Assembly (NCBI GenBank): GCA_030734395.1
Contig: JAUZTG010000004.1
Span: forward strand, 398,263-462,262
Source: Sarocladium kiliense
Lineage: Eukaryota; Ascomycota; Sordariomycetes; Hypocreales; Sarocladiaceae
Reading direction: 5' to 3'
DNA length: 64,000 nucleotides
Made by a program: the position numbers and the translations under genes. The notes under the pieces were generated by a model, which saw nothing but the letters and a program-made list of their open reading frames with translations, was not told the origin of the DNA and ran no database searches. This document shows, one piece after another, positions 48,122-61,038 of this stretch; positions within the stretch are counted from its first letter, which is position 1; every line of letters begins with the position of its first letter.

Positions 48122-51100
48122 CTACACACTACGAACGAGTCGGCGGTTGTGCTTGTCTGCAGAGGCCCGGGCGTTTCTAAAAATCTCGGTGCCCTTGACC
48201 CTTTCCCAACCTCGCGGATAGATGTTAGGACGATCTGAAAGGCTCTTTTGGCCCAAAAACACACTCCCTCGTCTATGCTTGCGATTGTGAGCGTCTGGAC
48301 AAACAGCCGACTCGGTGACGGGTGACGGCCTTGAGCAGAGTCAGTTCGAGAGCTTGAGGGCACAAAGAGCTCAACCAGGCGAATCTGTACCGCTGAAGCA
48401 GGCAACAGCGATCAGAAGCTGACAAGCGACGCACTTTTCGGTACTATAAAGGTGCCTTGTGGTGGACTGAGAGTCGTTGCCTCATGAAGCCTGTTTGGAA
48501 GCTGGCAGCCACTGTGTTGAATGTTTGTGCCAGAGAACAATGGACTCTGGGGGCGTGTATGATACAGCAATAGCTTTATGGTCGAAAAAGCTTGAACAGT
48601 AAGGTCTCAGAGTTATCGAGATGCCGTTGTGAAAAGGCCACGGCCACCGCTAAGCAATTTTGTTGTGTTCGACTTGGTCGGCTTGATACTTCGGCGAAGA
48701 AGTCACCCTGTTCCTGAGGTCTGGTGTGGTGCTGAGCCAGCAGCACTTCTTTAGACGGTAGTCGAAAATAGCGAGAAGTCACGAGAACTGAAACGTACTA
48801 GGAAGTCGAAACAAGTCCAGGTTGAAGATGGGGAACAAGAGCAGAAGAGTTCCAGGCAGAAAGGTGGCGTGCTAGGTGGTCTTGTAGGTATGTACGTCTG
48901 TCACTCTACATTTAGCGGGAGGAACCTCGCCCGTTTAGTGAGCTTGCTAATATGACCAGCTCATGGGCAAAGCGCGCCAAAGCCCACAAGCTATGGCGCG
49001 GAAGCGGCATGGGTGGAAAGGAGCATTGGGCCGGTTTGTGCTGTCAGTGGATGGCGGCGACTGTGTCGACAGGGTGTGAGCGTGAGGCGTTGACTTTTAA
49101 CCCCTGTCCAGGCTGCCCGATGTTGGCCACTTGCTAGGATTCTTTACAGGGCTTAGCAGAGGAGTGTCTGCTTTACAGTAACTCGTGCATTCGACCCAGA
49201 CATTGGGACAAAGTTTTGGGTGTGGATGGAGCGTGGTTGTGGCCGGCACCCTTGTCCATGTACCTTCGAACCCGCATTTTCCAGCCGTGAGCAAGCCCGC
49301 AGTCTGGTGACAGTATAGCCGCTGCCCATGTACTTATCGATGATGGAAAGCTCCGCGGATTCAACGATCATGTCATTGAGATGGGATCCTCGGGCCTCAA
49401 TCTTCCTCCGAACACGAAGGAGTAGCAAGGGCGAGCCGGTCGGTACGATGCGATACTGCATGTGGGCATGAATAGACAGTGGCAACCAGGTTCCTGACGA
49501 AGACTTGGGGATGGAACTGCGACGGCTCTTCAACTTCTTCCCTCGAGGTCAGAGACCATTGTCTGCACTTCTGCTTCTGAAGGTACATAGACACTCCGTA
49601 CAGAAGAGGGTAGAGTCGGGGGTCCCAGCTCAGAGGGTGTGGCATGAGCTGGGCTGCTGCTCACACCAATGTGATGAGAGTCTCGGACTGAGCCAGGGTA
49701 GCTGTGGGCATGATCAGCCCCGGGGAATGAACAGCGCTCAGGAGGGCTGCTCCGCTCTTTTACGAAGCGGTCAATCCTGGTCCACTGAACTGGGGTGTGA
49801 ACTTCGTGGGCGTGGAGGGCTGGACGTATCAGGACATCCGTGAGGTGCCGACCAGAAAGAATGGCCTATTCCAGATGGGCAGCCGGTGGGGACGTTGCCC
49901 GAGTGGGTATTGATAGATTCAAAGCGGCATAGGCAGTGACGCTCAAGTGACCAGTTCCTCGGGAGTGCCTATGCTAGCGAGGGATATCCCTGCCAGCAGC
50001 GCGTTCTGAAGATGTGGTCAGCCGGTAGCCAAAGCCCTGGATATTCGAAGAGACACTCGATCTGCATCCGGTTCGGCATTTCTCTGGGATTTCATTTCGA
50101 CGCGAGATGAAGTTTTAGAGCGGTGCCATGTTATATCGTTGCCTCGCAGCATCGCCCCAGCTCGATAGTACCGCCTCCTTATCTGGAAGCCAGCGCCCTG
50201 CTGTAGCTATGGCTTGAGTTGCTAGGACGGAATGTTAATGGTGCCGGCTGTGTATGGGACAGTACTCTGTGTTAGAGTCATCACCTGCGCCATATCAGGA
50301 AAGCAGTTAGTACCCAGATACGAAACCATCGAGGATGAGCCAAGGCACCCCCACCTTGGGGCGAGGGACACCGCTCATCCATCAATCGACAACTGACACG
50401 ACACTCGATGCAGCGCCACTCGCCGCTCAACAGGTGCACCATAAGCGACGACGAGGCGATGCAGCCCAACCCCTCAACCCCCTGAGGTACATGCTCCTTG
50501 TAGATGGCGCATGATGAGGGAGTGATGTCCTGCATGCAGCGCTGCATGGCGTGCTGTTCATCGGGTGACGAGACGCATGAGTGAATCGGTGGCTTTATGG
50601 GAGTGATGGAGCCAGGCACTTGCGGCGAGCCAGCGAAGCACATGTTGCCCAGAGCGTGTTGCGAACTCTAGTGAGATTCGTGTCATTGTGGTGTTTCCTG
50701 CTGTTGCTTCCTGATGTTCACAGCTTCCTGAGGCAGCCGCGGGAAATCCACGGATGCCCGTACCTGCCGTCACTTGTTCCACAACACCAGGAGCGAGGCA
50801 GCATCCACCTCTAATGAACACCAGCGCCCTCATCCTGAGGCATCTTTACTTTTCTCGCCACAAAGACTGACTAGATCAGACGGCCAAATCCATCGTCGCA
50901 CGATCCAGATCGCCCCTCTCTGCCTTTGGCGACTATCGCGGGAAAGCTACAAAAGTGTCAACCAACTCAGGTTGGGCCTCCATCAAACTGCCTCGCGATC
51001 CCCACGCTTCTGCATGGCGCTTGTTGATGTGCTTCTCGTTGGCAGAAAGTGCAAAAACCTGCAGAAGTGGGTTCGTTGACTGGCAAACCCCTGTCACTCG

Positions 51101-53268
51101 CGGGACGGATGCATGCTTGCAGCTGGACCCTGTGTGAGATAATGTCTTACCCTGGCCTGTGGCCAGCGGCGCCTTGTGCTGAGTTCCTGACACCGTCCGT
51201 CCGAGGTTGTGGCAGGCTTGCATACGCCACTCCGTATTCTCCAGTTGTACGTTTCCGACAGTGTGGTCGCAGATTCGTGCAACTTGATTACCTCAACCCG
51301 CCAGTATCGAAGCCATCAAAGACATCAAAGCTGACGGTCTTTCGCTAGGCTTTTCCACCGCAACTTGGCACATCATTTGCGACCTCCCAGAACAGTCAGT
51401 CATCACACAAGAAACCACGTAGGTACCTGGCAGTAAGGTGTGCACCCTCCTGTTTCGGCAAAGCAATCTCGCGGCAACGCGATGCTAACTGAGCAGGACC
51501 AGGGTTGAAGGCCGCGACCCAGAGAAGTGTGGGAAACCGTTCAATGGCGTCGCGGTCACCGCTCGGCGTCGATGGTAACGAGAGCTTAAGGAAATGAGGC
51601 GAGAGATGAATGGGGCGCTTATTTGGACGCTTGGTAACGAACGGTCAAGTCAAACCCAGCTTGGTGGCTTTGCACGCACCTACCACTCCGAAATGACGGT
51701 AATCATCGTCAAACCAAAAGTCTGGTACGTATCCAGCTGCAATGAAGATCATCGACGAACTGCATCCCGAGTCACAGTGTTCGGCACTGGTGACAGCAAT
51801 ATGACCGTAATTTTAGGACCACCCCGTCACACCCACCAGACGAACGTCTGCGAATACCCATTCTTGTCACCCTTGCCGGCCCGTCCCTAGCAACAGCTCG
51901 CGCATATTGACTTTGCTGCACTTGCCCAAAGTGGTCTCGCTCGTCGCTCAACAGTTTCTAGGCTAGGGGATATTTCAAGTTCAGACGATGCAGTTGATCA
52001 CAAGAGTCCATTCGCTTCCACGACAGCGAATGCCAAGGAGATGGCTCAAGGATCTGCAAATAAGTCGACTATCTAATTACCAGAGTATCACAAGACGATA
52101 CAATATGCTCCGGCACTCGTTGTCGACCCACAGTGGCCCCCATATGCACGGCACAACATGCATCTCATGCATGACGCAGGTAACGAGGGGGGTGCAACCC
52201 TGATCGCAGTGCAGTCCGGAAGGTCGGCGCTTGTTGCAGGATCGCACTTTGCATGGTTGCGAACGAGATCTCCTTCTTGTTGCTCGACAGGGCACGCGTA
52301 AGAAGAAGCTTCGCCTGAGCCCCAACTTGAAGGTGGAAACCCGGCCCCAGCCTTTGCTCTTGCAAAGTAAGAGTCGTCATTCGGGTCAGTCGGGCGCGAC
52401 AACGTGGCTGACTGTTGATGTTGACTGAACACATGGCGCCCCTTGCTGCCCAACTACAACCCAAATTACTAAACCGGCATGACATACTCCATCGCCTGGA
52501 CAGCCAACATAATCGCGAGCGACACTTGCTTCGAATGGGGTGAACAACGAACTGATTCTTGGGCCAGCTATAACGGGAGCGTCATGCAAGCATATTTAGG
52601 TTCCAAATCTTTTGGTCGACATTTATTTGTTTGACGGCGCGTCGCTAACAAGTGGATGTTGCACACAAATCCACGCTCGCATGGGCGGTTCCCTACCCGC
52701 CTGACACACTTGCCCGCCCACGTGATAAAACGTCTCAGAAATACAAGAAGTCACCATCTGCGTACCATCATGCATGATGGCTTCACCAAACAGTCAGCGT
52801 CACTGCACAATCATTCGCTCCAACAATGAGCGACAGATTGTATGGCAGAGTTTCTGATTAATTACTACACCAGGAGAAACTATCATCGGAGCAGATTGAT
52901 ACAGTGGATAAACGGCTTTATCCGGCGGCAGGCCCGTCATTCCTACACTCCAAGAGTTAATCGCGCGAACCTCCTTTGCTATCAGCAACTTTGAGAGATT
53001 TAGAAGAGAATCTCACAACATGCTGGTGAATCATTTATCAGCACGTGAATATATCATTACTGAAGCGCGCTACAATCCCGAGACACACTCGCGTTCTTCA
53101 TACCTCGACGACTTTCTCAAAAGCTGAGACTTGTTCCTGGAGTCTGAACCCCCCCCCTTTTGTGGCTACCCCGCCAATCACCCCTCCTTGACACCTATCA
53201 TTAGGCCGCAAGTTACGCTCGCATCGTAATTGCTGATTGGCAACAGCTGAAAGTCACAAGCAAAAATC
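48122..53268. other. 5.1-kb intergenic stretch with no supported gene
   Basis: It should contain the bZIP promoter and possibly its missing first exon, and at the right end the promoter of the SMP-30 gene with a C-rich run near 53150. ORFs are short, up to about 125 codons, with no family likeness. No tRNA or repeat unit seen. Confidence 0.45.
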
Positions 53269-54256
53269 ATGGCCAGTCTACAAGAATGGAAGGTCGAGAA
53301 ACCTTGGTTGGAGACCCATTGTGCGTTGGGTGAGGGTCCGTTCTACGAGGAAGAGACGAACACTGTTCGTTTTGTTGACATCAAGAAGAAACGCATCCAC
53401 ACCGCCTCGGTAACGGAAGGACAGCCGTCTCTCACGACGGTTGAACTGGATGTCTGCCCTACTGTGACTAGTGACATTGAGGGCGTGGACCCTCGTGAGC
53501 GCATTCTCCTCGGCATCAAGTACGGTATTGCGGTCCTTGATCGTGTTACCGGCAAGTACGAAGTCATACAGCAGTTCAACCAGCCAAACAACGAGCGCCT
53601 CCGCAGCAATGATGGTGCCTCAGACCCTAACGGTCGCTTTTGGCTGGGTTCCATGACAGATTTTGGCATAGGCCCATTTGTAGCTGAAGGTGAGCTGCCC
53701 CAGCTTGCCAAAGTCATTGCCAAAGGCAAGGCCTGGATGATAGAATGAAGCTCGCTAACGGCCACGTGCATTACAAGGCGGGCTCTTCCGGTTCACCTCT
53801 GGTACAAAGGAAGATTTCATCAAAGATCTGACGATTCCCAACTCAGTGGGTTGGAGCCCTGATAACAAGATCATGTACTTCACCCATTCGACCTCGCAGG
53901 AGATCTTTGCGTTCGACTACGATGCTTCCACGGGTGAGGTCAGCAACCGCCGGCTCTTCTATTCCCACGATGGGACCGGTGATCCAGACGGCTTCCGAGT
54001 CGACGTCGATGGCAACATTTGGCACGCTGTGTACGGCGAATCGCGAGTGCTGAAGATCAGCCCGGACGGCAAGCTCATTGGCCAAATCTTGCTCCCTACC
54101 AGGAACATTACCTGTGTGCAGTTCGTTGGTACAGAGCTTGTCATCACCTCCGCCTCAGATGAGGAGGGGGAGGGTTTGAGCAAGGAATATGGAGGCTGCG
54201 TCTTCCGTGTTGACGTTGGCATTCAAGGGCTGAAGCTCTTCAAGTTCAAGCTGTAA
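53269..54256 (+). CDS. SMP-30/regucalcin-like gluconolactonase
   Basis: Members hydrolyse sugar lactones with one divalent metal on a six-bladed propeller. Exons 53269-53689 and 53778-54256 (88-bp intron, phase 1) give 299 residues, the family length. The expected metal ligands are present: Glu22 (CALGEGPFYEE), Asn162 (IPNSVGWSPDN) and Asp211 (GDPDGFRVDVDGNIW). The RSNDGASDPNGRFWLGSM block carries the substrate-side Asn/Asp. The junction restores AEGGLFRFTSGT, which is the normal sequence there. No signal peptide, so cytosolic. Substrate cannot be given; fungal relatives act on gluconolactone or other sugar lactones. No sugar-dehydrogenase or transporter gene adjoins it. Confidence 0.85.
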
Positions 54257-56820
54257 CGGTGACGCGCTGCTGCGATCTCTCCCAAATTGTCTGGATGCGT
54301 AGCCTTCCGGTCTAAACCAACCCCTTGCGACGCCGTGTCAGACGCGGCACACATTGCTCGACAAGGAATCAATGTTGACGCACGTCAGTTGCCAGGGGGT
54401 GGCGTGCGAGCGAGCTGAGTGGGAGGGCTGATGATGATGGCCTCCATGGGGCTGTTGTTGAGCGACATCATCCTGCCATGACAGGTCACTTGCATTACAA
54501 AGTCGACTACGAAACCAGGGGAAACCATGGCGAAGAGATCTATCTGGTACCTGACATGTGCGCATTTGTCACAGAAAGCGGGCAAAGTCCACATCTTTTT
54601 GCTTTTTCTCGTTCCTCCCATTTCGAATTCCGGCATGATTTACAGCTCATAATGCCGATATCACTTCATCAATGCTCACTGTCGTTTCCTTCCGGGATCC
54701 TGGAAATCACAAGTCTCAGTTGTGTATGTGCCTGATGCGCAACAGCCACCAGTACGAAGCCCGGGCCCTTGTCCCTGTCACCCGCGTGAGCGCCCGTCAA
54801 CGAATCCCTGTCACTGAATTCGAACATTTTCTTTGCTTTTGATATCATTTTCTGGTCCTCTCCCTGTTTCAATGGTGCCGGCGTTTTCAGTTTGTGAGAA
54901 ATACATGACCTCGGCTCCGTGATTCTTCCCAATGGTCCAGGATCGACAGGCCCTCGGATTTTAATCTTCAACGCAGCCATAGAACCAAGGTTCATCTCAT
55001 GTGTCTCAGAACAAGTCCAAGCCACGCGCGCATGTCTGCGGCCTACAATGAGCACCCCATGCTATTGCCCCCAATATCTACCTCTCGACTTTCTCACCGC
55101 TCTGTGAACAACAAACCATACACCCCCGGTCTCGGCGTCCGCCTCACCGCTCGCACGGGTCTTCCCCCCCGGGAGGAACCATCCCACCCTAGTCCCCCTG
55201 CCACCTTTCGTTCGACTGGCACGAGATGGTTGCATATGCAAGTGACCATGCTTCCGAGTGCTCCCCGCAACTAGGAGGAGGGTCGGCAAGGTTCATGCCT
55301 TCGCACACATACGCTACGCAAGTGCATGTACGTACATTGCCGCCAACGCACAGTGCAGCCAAAATGATAAGTAGCTTCATGCATGGGAAGCTTGCCCCGG
55401 ACAAGCGGTCGATTGCGAGGCGCGTCCGTCAGGCCTCACCGCTTGTACTCACCGAGTAGGCAAGGGAGGGTAGGAGGCGCACAGTAGCTGCAAGACGTGT
55501 ACATACTTTGCAGCACTAACCCTGGCTCCCTCACCTTTCTTCACCAGGGCGACGCGAGCGTGACGGAACACGCAGCGTTCGAAGCAAGGCTGCAGGCTCG
55601 ATTTAGAAAGTAATAGGTCCCTGGTGTTATTGGCAGCGGCCCTCCCGCGGTTATTCTTGCAGCGCGTGAGGTGCCGTTCACATGACTTAGCCGAAACTCC
55701 CCGTTGCTTTTGCTTCCCAATTTCGTGCTCCCAACTTTTAAGATGACCTTTGCTGGTAGATACAGGTACATACAAGCATCCCTTACTCCGTACTGTGACA
55801 CTACAACCTAATTGGCGTTGTTTTCTCACTTTTCTTTCTTCAGGCCCGATAAAGGCCAACTCTGAACATGTAGTTCCCCCTCTCTAGTAAAACCACACCC
55901 TCCCTTATTTTCCAAAGAATAACGCATCTTCAATTTATGGTTCAAGCTAAAGCTGTCACAGAAGAAAAGGCCCCCCTCACGGACTGGGAAGACAAGTGTC
56001 TTGGGGGATCCATGGAAGCATTCCGCGCGAAGCTCTTACTTCTTCCTCACAGGAGATCAGTAAACCAAGAAATCAGGACGAGGAAGAAGAAAGGGGTGGC
56101 GGCTATTGGTGTGGTGGTGGCTTCACTTTACTTCTGTCGCGCCGAGCAGACGGACCAGAACGAACGTGAAGTCCACCCCCCGGGGAGTTGAAGAAGCAAA
56201 AACGTACATCACCAGTGATCATCATCAGGACTATCCTGTTGCATCTTCAGCTCGGGTTGCACAGAAAACATGCCTCGGAGATATATATTTCATTCCTGAA
56301 TGTTTGATCTACGTTGAGTTCCCGTTTGTATTCGACTCGGGGACCAAGAGATCAATTACCGTTCTTGCTGTCCGAGCCTCCCAGAACACCGGATCGACAA
56401 CACTAGATGCCCGTGATGCAGGAGAGCTACATCCAGGATATTAGACGTGATTACATGGACCATCCTCAGTTCAAGTTAGACAGCCATCATGTGAGGCTGG
56501 CGGGCTGATCCGGGAACATACATCCCGCGACTGGTTCAGATATACGCCATGTGAGTCCGCGGCGATTGGCAGCGCAAAAATGAGGCGGCACGGGACAAAA
56601 GGGGTTCAAACCTCGTTCTTGGGACTTTTGATTGATATTGATGCTAAAAATCCAGCATTGGATGAAGCTGGATAGAGCTTGGCATAGCCACAAATGAAAT
56701 ACTTGTCTGCCTATTGGACGGAAACCTGATCATCCCCCAAGGTCAGGCAGCGGTACTGATTAGTCTGCCGTCCAGACCATTCCACCGGCTCGGCCAGCTC
56801 ATGATCCGATCTTACGGTAC
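54257..56820. other. Intergenic, no supported gene
   Basis: 2.6 kb between the convergent stops of the SMP-30 gene and the large His-rich protein. Short ORFs on both strands show no domain. Confidence 0.45.
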
Positions 56821-59781
56821 TCAGTGCTCGCACATGGAGCCCTCCCGGGTCAAATCCGTGTTGATCACCAGATCTTCTTTGCCTCTCATGTGCATGACGA
56901 TTGTCAAGCCTTCAATGCCGACGTCTCGGCAGCTGTGTTCATCGCAAGCCCCCGAATCACCATTTCGCGCCGATTTCAGCTCTGTTCTGATCTGCTCCAT
57001 CTCCGAGCTGAGATCTATGTACCGGGTGCGCCATGTACAAGTGTGATCAGTGGATGCTATAGGCTGGGGGTGGTAGAGCTCAGTATTCGAGCCCCCTGCA
57101 AAGGAGAAACGCTGAACCAAAGATGCACGACGGGAAGAAGTAGAAGGAGCTTGACCGCCACTGTTACCAGCCCGTGAGGCCTGGCGGGAAATCGAGTCCT
57201 CCACGCGCTTCAGGTCCAGCTTCCGTTGTTTAGAAGACTCCACCGTTCCCCTGTGTAGGTGGTTATGCTCATGGTATGGATTCGTGTTTGACACGACGAG
57301 ATGGTCTGTTCGTCCTGTCTCACCATCTTCGACAACCAGGCATGGTGTGGTCTCCTTTCTTGTAGAAGAGGTAGAAGAGGTTCGGTCACAGAACAGACAG
57401 GTATTGCGTCTTTGAGAGAGCTGGCGTGGTCTTGAAGTTGCGCGTAGGACAGGGTCCGATATCTTCGCGTCTATGGAAGGGTTCTGTGGCTCAGTACGCT
57501 CAACAGCCCTCAGCTTTTGTCTCCACTGGGTAAGATCAAAGGGTGTCGTGTCCCTGTGCACTCCTGACTTGTGCTGCGAGGCCTTGCGTAAATGTGACTG
57601 GGACCAAGGTTCGGTCTGGTTTGCGATGGCTTGCGCGGGCTTTTCGACAGCCTCTGCATCCTCAAGGCAAGGCCATGGGGCGCAGTTAGGCTCGGACTGT
57701 GCAATAAGGCGGTGCTGATCATCCATAGCACGAGAACCTTGGACCTGCGCACTCCTCTGCCGCTTCGGCTGTACCGTAGTCAGAGGCCGTTGGCTACCCT
57801 CTGCCTCCGGTGCACTGCTCTTGCGTGTCCGAAATTCTTCGCTCTGGGGAGGCACCTTGGCGGGTCTGTCCATCCATGACTTGGGTGATGCTGGTCTGAG
57901 CCTCCCCAATGACATCGCAGCTGTGTCCGGATTTCCACCATGGAATTTGCGCCAGCCCTCGACGCTGGAGAGAACATCTTTGCTGAGGTCGTGAACCATT
58001 GGAGGGGAAAGCGTGACCTTTTGGTCTTCGGGCAGTTGATGATTTCTCGCGTCGCGAGCTGTCTCTACGCGTACATCCCCATCAACAGCATGTAGCGGAG
58101 GCTGATATGCAGCTGCCTTCTGATCTGACTCTACAGGGTGTAACCCAGAGGGATGGGGCACTTCGCCATGTTCATCTTGCCCAAGGGAGTGCAAGCGGAG
58201 GCCAGCGTAACTATGATGCTTAGGCGGGAGGACCGGATGGCTGCCAGAAGTCTCAGAGGCCTTTCTTTTCACTCGAACGTTGTGTGCACCAGCCGCCAAG
58301 TGCTCAAGAATATGCTGAGAATGATGCATATCTTGGCCATGGTGGTATAGCTGGTCAATCTTGCCTTCCAAGGAGTCAGCGTAATTAGAATGAAAATCGT
58401 CTTCGGCATGATCGAAATGGCTGTTTTCCGGCTGCTTGCCATTACAGGGCTTGCCTTTGTCTTGATCCTCTGAAGCATTACTTTCCTGGTGGTGACTGCT
58501 GTGTGTGGCTTCATAGAGCAGGTCCCGACAGCCACTGTGTCCGAGGTGGCTTTGTGATGAGCCGTCCGTACGTCTACTTGGCACGCAGTCAGAGTTGTGA
58601 GTCTGCCGGTGGGCTTGTATGTTCCGCTTCGTGGCTTGCGCCGTAGCAGCCTCGCCTCGTTGGCGATCGCCACGGAAAAAGGGGTTGTCCCTGACCAGCC
58701 CGGATCCCCCAAAGCCCGTTTTTGTGCTAGCCTTTCGGTTAAGATGCGGCAAGTCCTCCTCTTCAGCGATATTGGAATCAACTACCAGCTTTCGAGGGCG
58801 AGGTGTCGCTGGTCCTCGGTCAGCGCTATGGGACTTGTGCCTGTGTTTATGGCCACTGCCGTGCCCGTGGTGACTCTTGTGCTGTTTAAACAACGGCGTC
58901 TGTGGTCCCAAGTTGCCTTTCCTATGGGTATGGCCATGCTCACATAGGCTCTTGCTGTCGGTAACTTCGCCCTGACATTTCAAGCAGGCTTCATGCCCGC
59001 AGTTTCCATAGAACCGCTGAGCCCCTACAAGCTGTTCCCCGCAAGAATGGCAAACCTGAGTCTTGTGGTGTGTTTGATGACGAGAGCTATCATCAAAAGC
59101 ATCTTCCTCTGAGAGCCATCCTTCAGGTCGCGAAATGCCATGGGACTCAAACATCTTAAGGGCGTCTCGGTGACGGGCAGCAGTATCGACCGATCTGACC
59201 TCACTGCTGGGTGCAATGGAAGAAGAGTTTGATTTTTCAGGACGGAAATCCTCGGAGCGAGGTCGTAGTGATGTGAATGTTTGCTGAAAGTGGCCATCCT
59301 CTGTTCGTGTGGAGTCGTGACGCTGGTGATCTGTCTTCTCCTTCAACGCAGTAATCGAGGTTGTTTGCCGCAGGGTTCCGAGCTGATGGTGTCCCGACTC
59401 CGGCATTGACGACCGACTCAGACCATGCCCCTCTCGATGGTTCTTTCTTTCTACGACGGGCCCAAGATAACTATGATTCGCAGTGTTTGGCATTGCCTCC
59501 TCGACAAGAATTGTGTTTCTCGAAGCCGGCTTTGCGAAGCTACGATCCATACGTCGTCCCCAGCCGAGTCTCGTGTTGGCTCGCTCGCGTTGCGACGTGC
59601 TACGCACAACGATCTGACTCGGCTCTCTCCCGGCGATCGTTTTGAGTTGGTGAATACGGATACCGACGGTGCCGGAAGGAACACGCTCCTCGAAGCTGGA
59701 GTTTTGGCTATACCGCGACGCAGTACGTGGTGGACGTTGGTGAGCTTGCGAACTGGAGGGTTGGTCCAATTCGAGGGCCAT
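56821..59781 (-). CDS. Large His/Ser-rich protein with partial RING-like zinc cluster
   Basis: A single exon of 986 residues. Residues 244-282 hold C244-x2-C247, C261-x-H263, C266-x2-C269 and C280-x-H282. That matches the first six ligands of a RING finger, with a C-x-H pair where a C-x2-C would end it. A second C-x2-C lies in NTCLFCDRTS in the C-terminal part. Residues about 290-330 are rich in His and Lys (HKSHHGHGSGHKHRHKSH), another possible metal-binding or disordered segment. The remaining chain is Ser/Arg/His/Pro-rich and probably disordered, with a short coiled coil near the end (SSEMEQIRTELKSARN). I do not recognise the family. A ubiquitin-ligase role is possible from the zinc cluster alone but weak. 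The start ATG is well placed after an AT-rich stretch. Confidence 0.7.
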   Translation of the reverse strand: MALELDQPSSSQAHQRPPRTASRYSQNSSFEERVPSGTVGIRIHQLKTIAGREPSQIVVRSTSQRERANTRLGWGRRMDRSFAKPASRNTILVEEAMPNTANHSYLGPVVERKNHREGHGLSRSSMPESGHHQLGTLRQTTSITALKEKTDHQRHDSTRTEDGHFQQTFTSLRPRSEDFRPEKSNSSSIAPSSEVRSVDTAARHRDALKMFESHGISRPEGWLSEEDAFDDSSRHQTHHKTQVCHSCGEQLVGAQRFYGNCGHEACLKCQGEVTDSKSLCEHGHTHRKGNLGPQTPLFKQHKSHHGHGSGHKHRHKSHSADRGPATPRPRKLVVDSNIAEEEDLPHLNRKASTKTGFGGSGLVRDNPFFRGDRQRGEAATAQATKRNIQAHRQTHNSDCVPSRRTDGSSQSHLGHSGCRDLLYEATHSSHHQESNASEDQDKGKPCNGKQPENSHFDHAEDDFHSNYADSLEGKIDQLYHHGQDMHHSQHILEHLAAGAHNVRVKRKASETSGSHPVLPPKHHSYAGLRLHSLGQDEHGEVPHPSGLHPVESDQKAAAYQPPLHAVDGDVRVETARDARNHQLPEDQKVTLSPPMVHDLSKDVLSSVEGWRKFHGGNPDTAAMSLGRLRPASPKSWMDRPAKVPPQSEEFRTRKSSAPEAEGSQRPLTTVQPKRQRSAQVQGSRAMDDQHRLIAQSEPNCAPWPCLEDAEAVEKPAQAIANQTEPWSQSHLRKASQHKSGVHRDTTPFDLTQWRQKLRAVERTEPQNPSIDAKISDPVLRATSRPRQLSQRRNTCLFCDRTSSTSSTRKETTPCLVVEDGETGRTDHLVVSNTNPYHEHNHLHRGTVESSKQRKLDLKRVEDSISRQASRAGNSGGQAPSTSSRRASLVQRFSFAGGSNTELYHPQPIASTDHTCTWRTRYIDLSSEMEQIRTELKSARNGDSGACDEHSCRDVGIEGLTIVMHMRGKEDLVINTDLTREGSMCEH

Positions 59782-60211
59782 GGCATCTAATGAGTGTTAA
59801 AAATAAATATTAAGTGTTGTGAGAGCATCAATGACAGAGGAGTCATGGGTTGACTCGTGGCCATGAATGCTTTGGCTGGTTGCTAGGAGGTAGGATCAAT
59901 CCAAGGATACGACAGATGTCAACAACAGAGGCGAAAGATGTCTTGACACTGTAGCTAGCAAGAGCATCCGGCTTGCCGTCTATACATGGTGGAGATCAGA
60001 GCCTGGAAGGAATCCTAGAATCGAGCCTGCCGTGGGTAAAGGATGTCACACCACCCGAAAATGTCCACGAACTCTCCCCGTGAGACGAGGTTGAAGGGAA
60101 TAGCACTCATAGCGCGCGCCTTGATCATTGTGTCTGGCTCAATGCTAATAAGGGTCTAGGGAAAATTGATGTACAAAGGAGCTCCATCTCTACACGGATA
60201 TCATGCCACGC
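59782..60211. other. Intergenic spacer
   Basis: 430 bp between two minus-strand genes: the promoter of the His-rich protein gene and the 3' UTR of the ATP synthase delta gene. Nothing else seen. Confidence 0.45.
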
Positions 60212-61038
60212 TTATTTGACGTGGGCGGCCAGAGTCTCCAGAACCTGAATCGTTAAGTTAGCAGTGTACTATAGAGGCGTTTCGATGGCGAGAGCACCGC
60301 GAGAACACTGACCTCCAGCTCAATCTTAGCCTCGGCAATGTCCTGCTCGCTGCCGCTGCCGTTGGCAACCTTCTGGGCCTCAGCGATCTGAGAACGGATG
60401 GCATCGGCGCTGAAGTCCTCGAGAGGGTAGCCCTCAGGGGCGTTGATGCTCATGGAAGAGTCGGGCTGAACGGTCGCGAATCCACCAGAGACTGTACCAA
60501 CAGTGTTAGCCTCCACGAAACGTATTCTCATGCATTGAAGGGGCCGCATTCAAGCATGATAACGACAGGGAAGGACGTACGGAAGAACTGCTTAGCACCG
60601 CCGGCCTCCTCAATAATCTCGACAACACCGGGCTTGAGCTGCTCAATCGAGGGAACGTGGTTGGCGAGGACACCCATCTCACCGGACTCGGCGGGGATGT
60701 TGACCTGGACAACGTCCTGGGACTTGTAGATAGACTGCGTTGCGGCAATTAGCACCCATAATCGGCAACATTCGCGAGCTCCGACTCATTTCGTCCAATG
60801 GGAAATCTTGTCGCGCGATCGTGTTCGTACCTGGTGGGGGAGAGAGAGGGTGAGCTTGATCTACAAGCACGTACTCGGTCAGCAATCGAAACTTTCCAAC
60901 GAGGTCTTCAGACGGGGGCTGAGGACAACTGACCTTGTCGGGGATGGCCTCAGCGTACGTCCTCCGCTGGGCGGGAACTCGCAGGGCTGAGGGGCGAGCT
61001 CGGAGAGCCGCACGGGAGGCGACGCGGAAGGTGTTCAT
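60212..61038 (-). CDS. ATP16: Mitochondrial F1-ATP synthase delta subunit
   Basis: The delta subunit (bacterial epsilon) is part of the central stalk of F1 and couples rotation to ATP synthesis. Five exons on the minus strand (60934-61038, 60831-60860, 60581-60734, 60313-60491, 60212-60244) give 166 residues, the usual length. The second exon is only 30 nt (IKLTLSLPHQ). The presequence (MNTFRVASRAALRARPSALR...RRTYAEA) is basic and targets the matrix. The beta-sandwich follows: SIYKSQDVVQVNIPAESGEM, GVLANHVPSIEQLKPGVVEI and FFLSGGFATVQPDSSMSINA. The C-terminal helical hairpin (DAIRSQIAEAQKVANGSGSE...IELEVLETLAAHVK) completes it. Four introns in 501 coding bases is high for this window. Confidence 0.92.
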
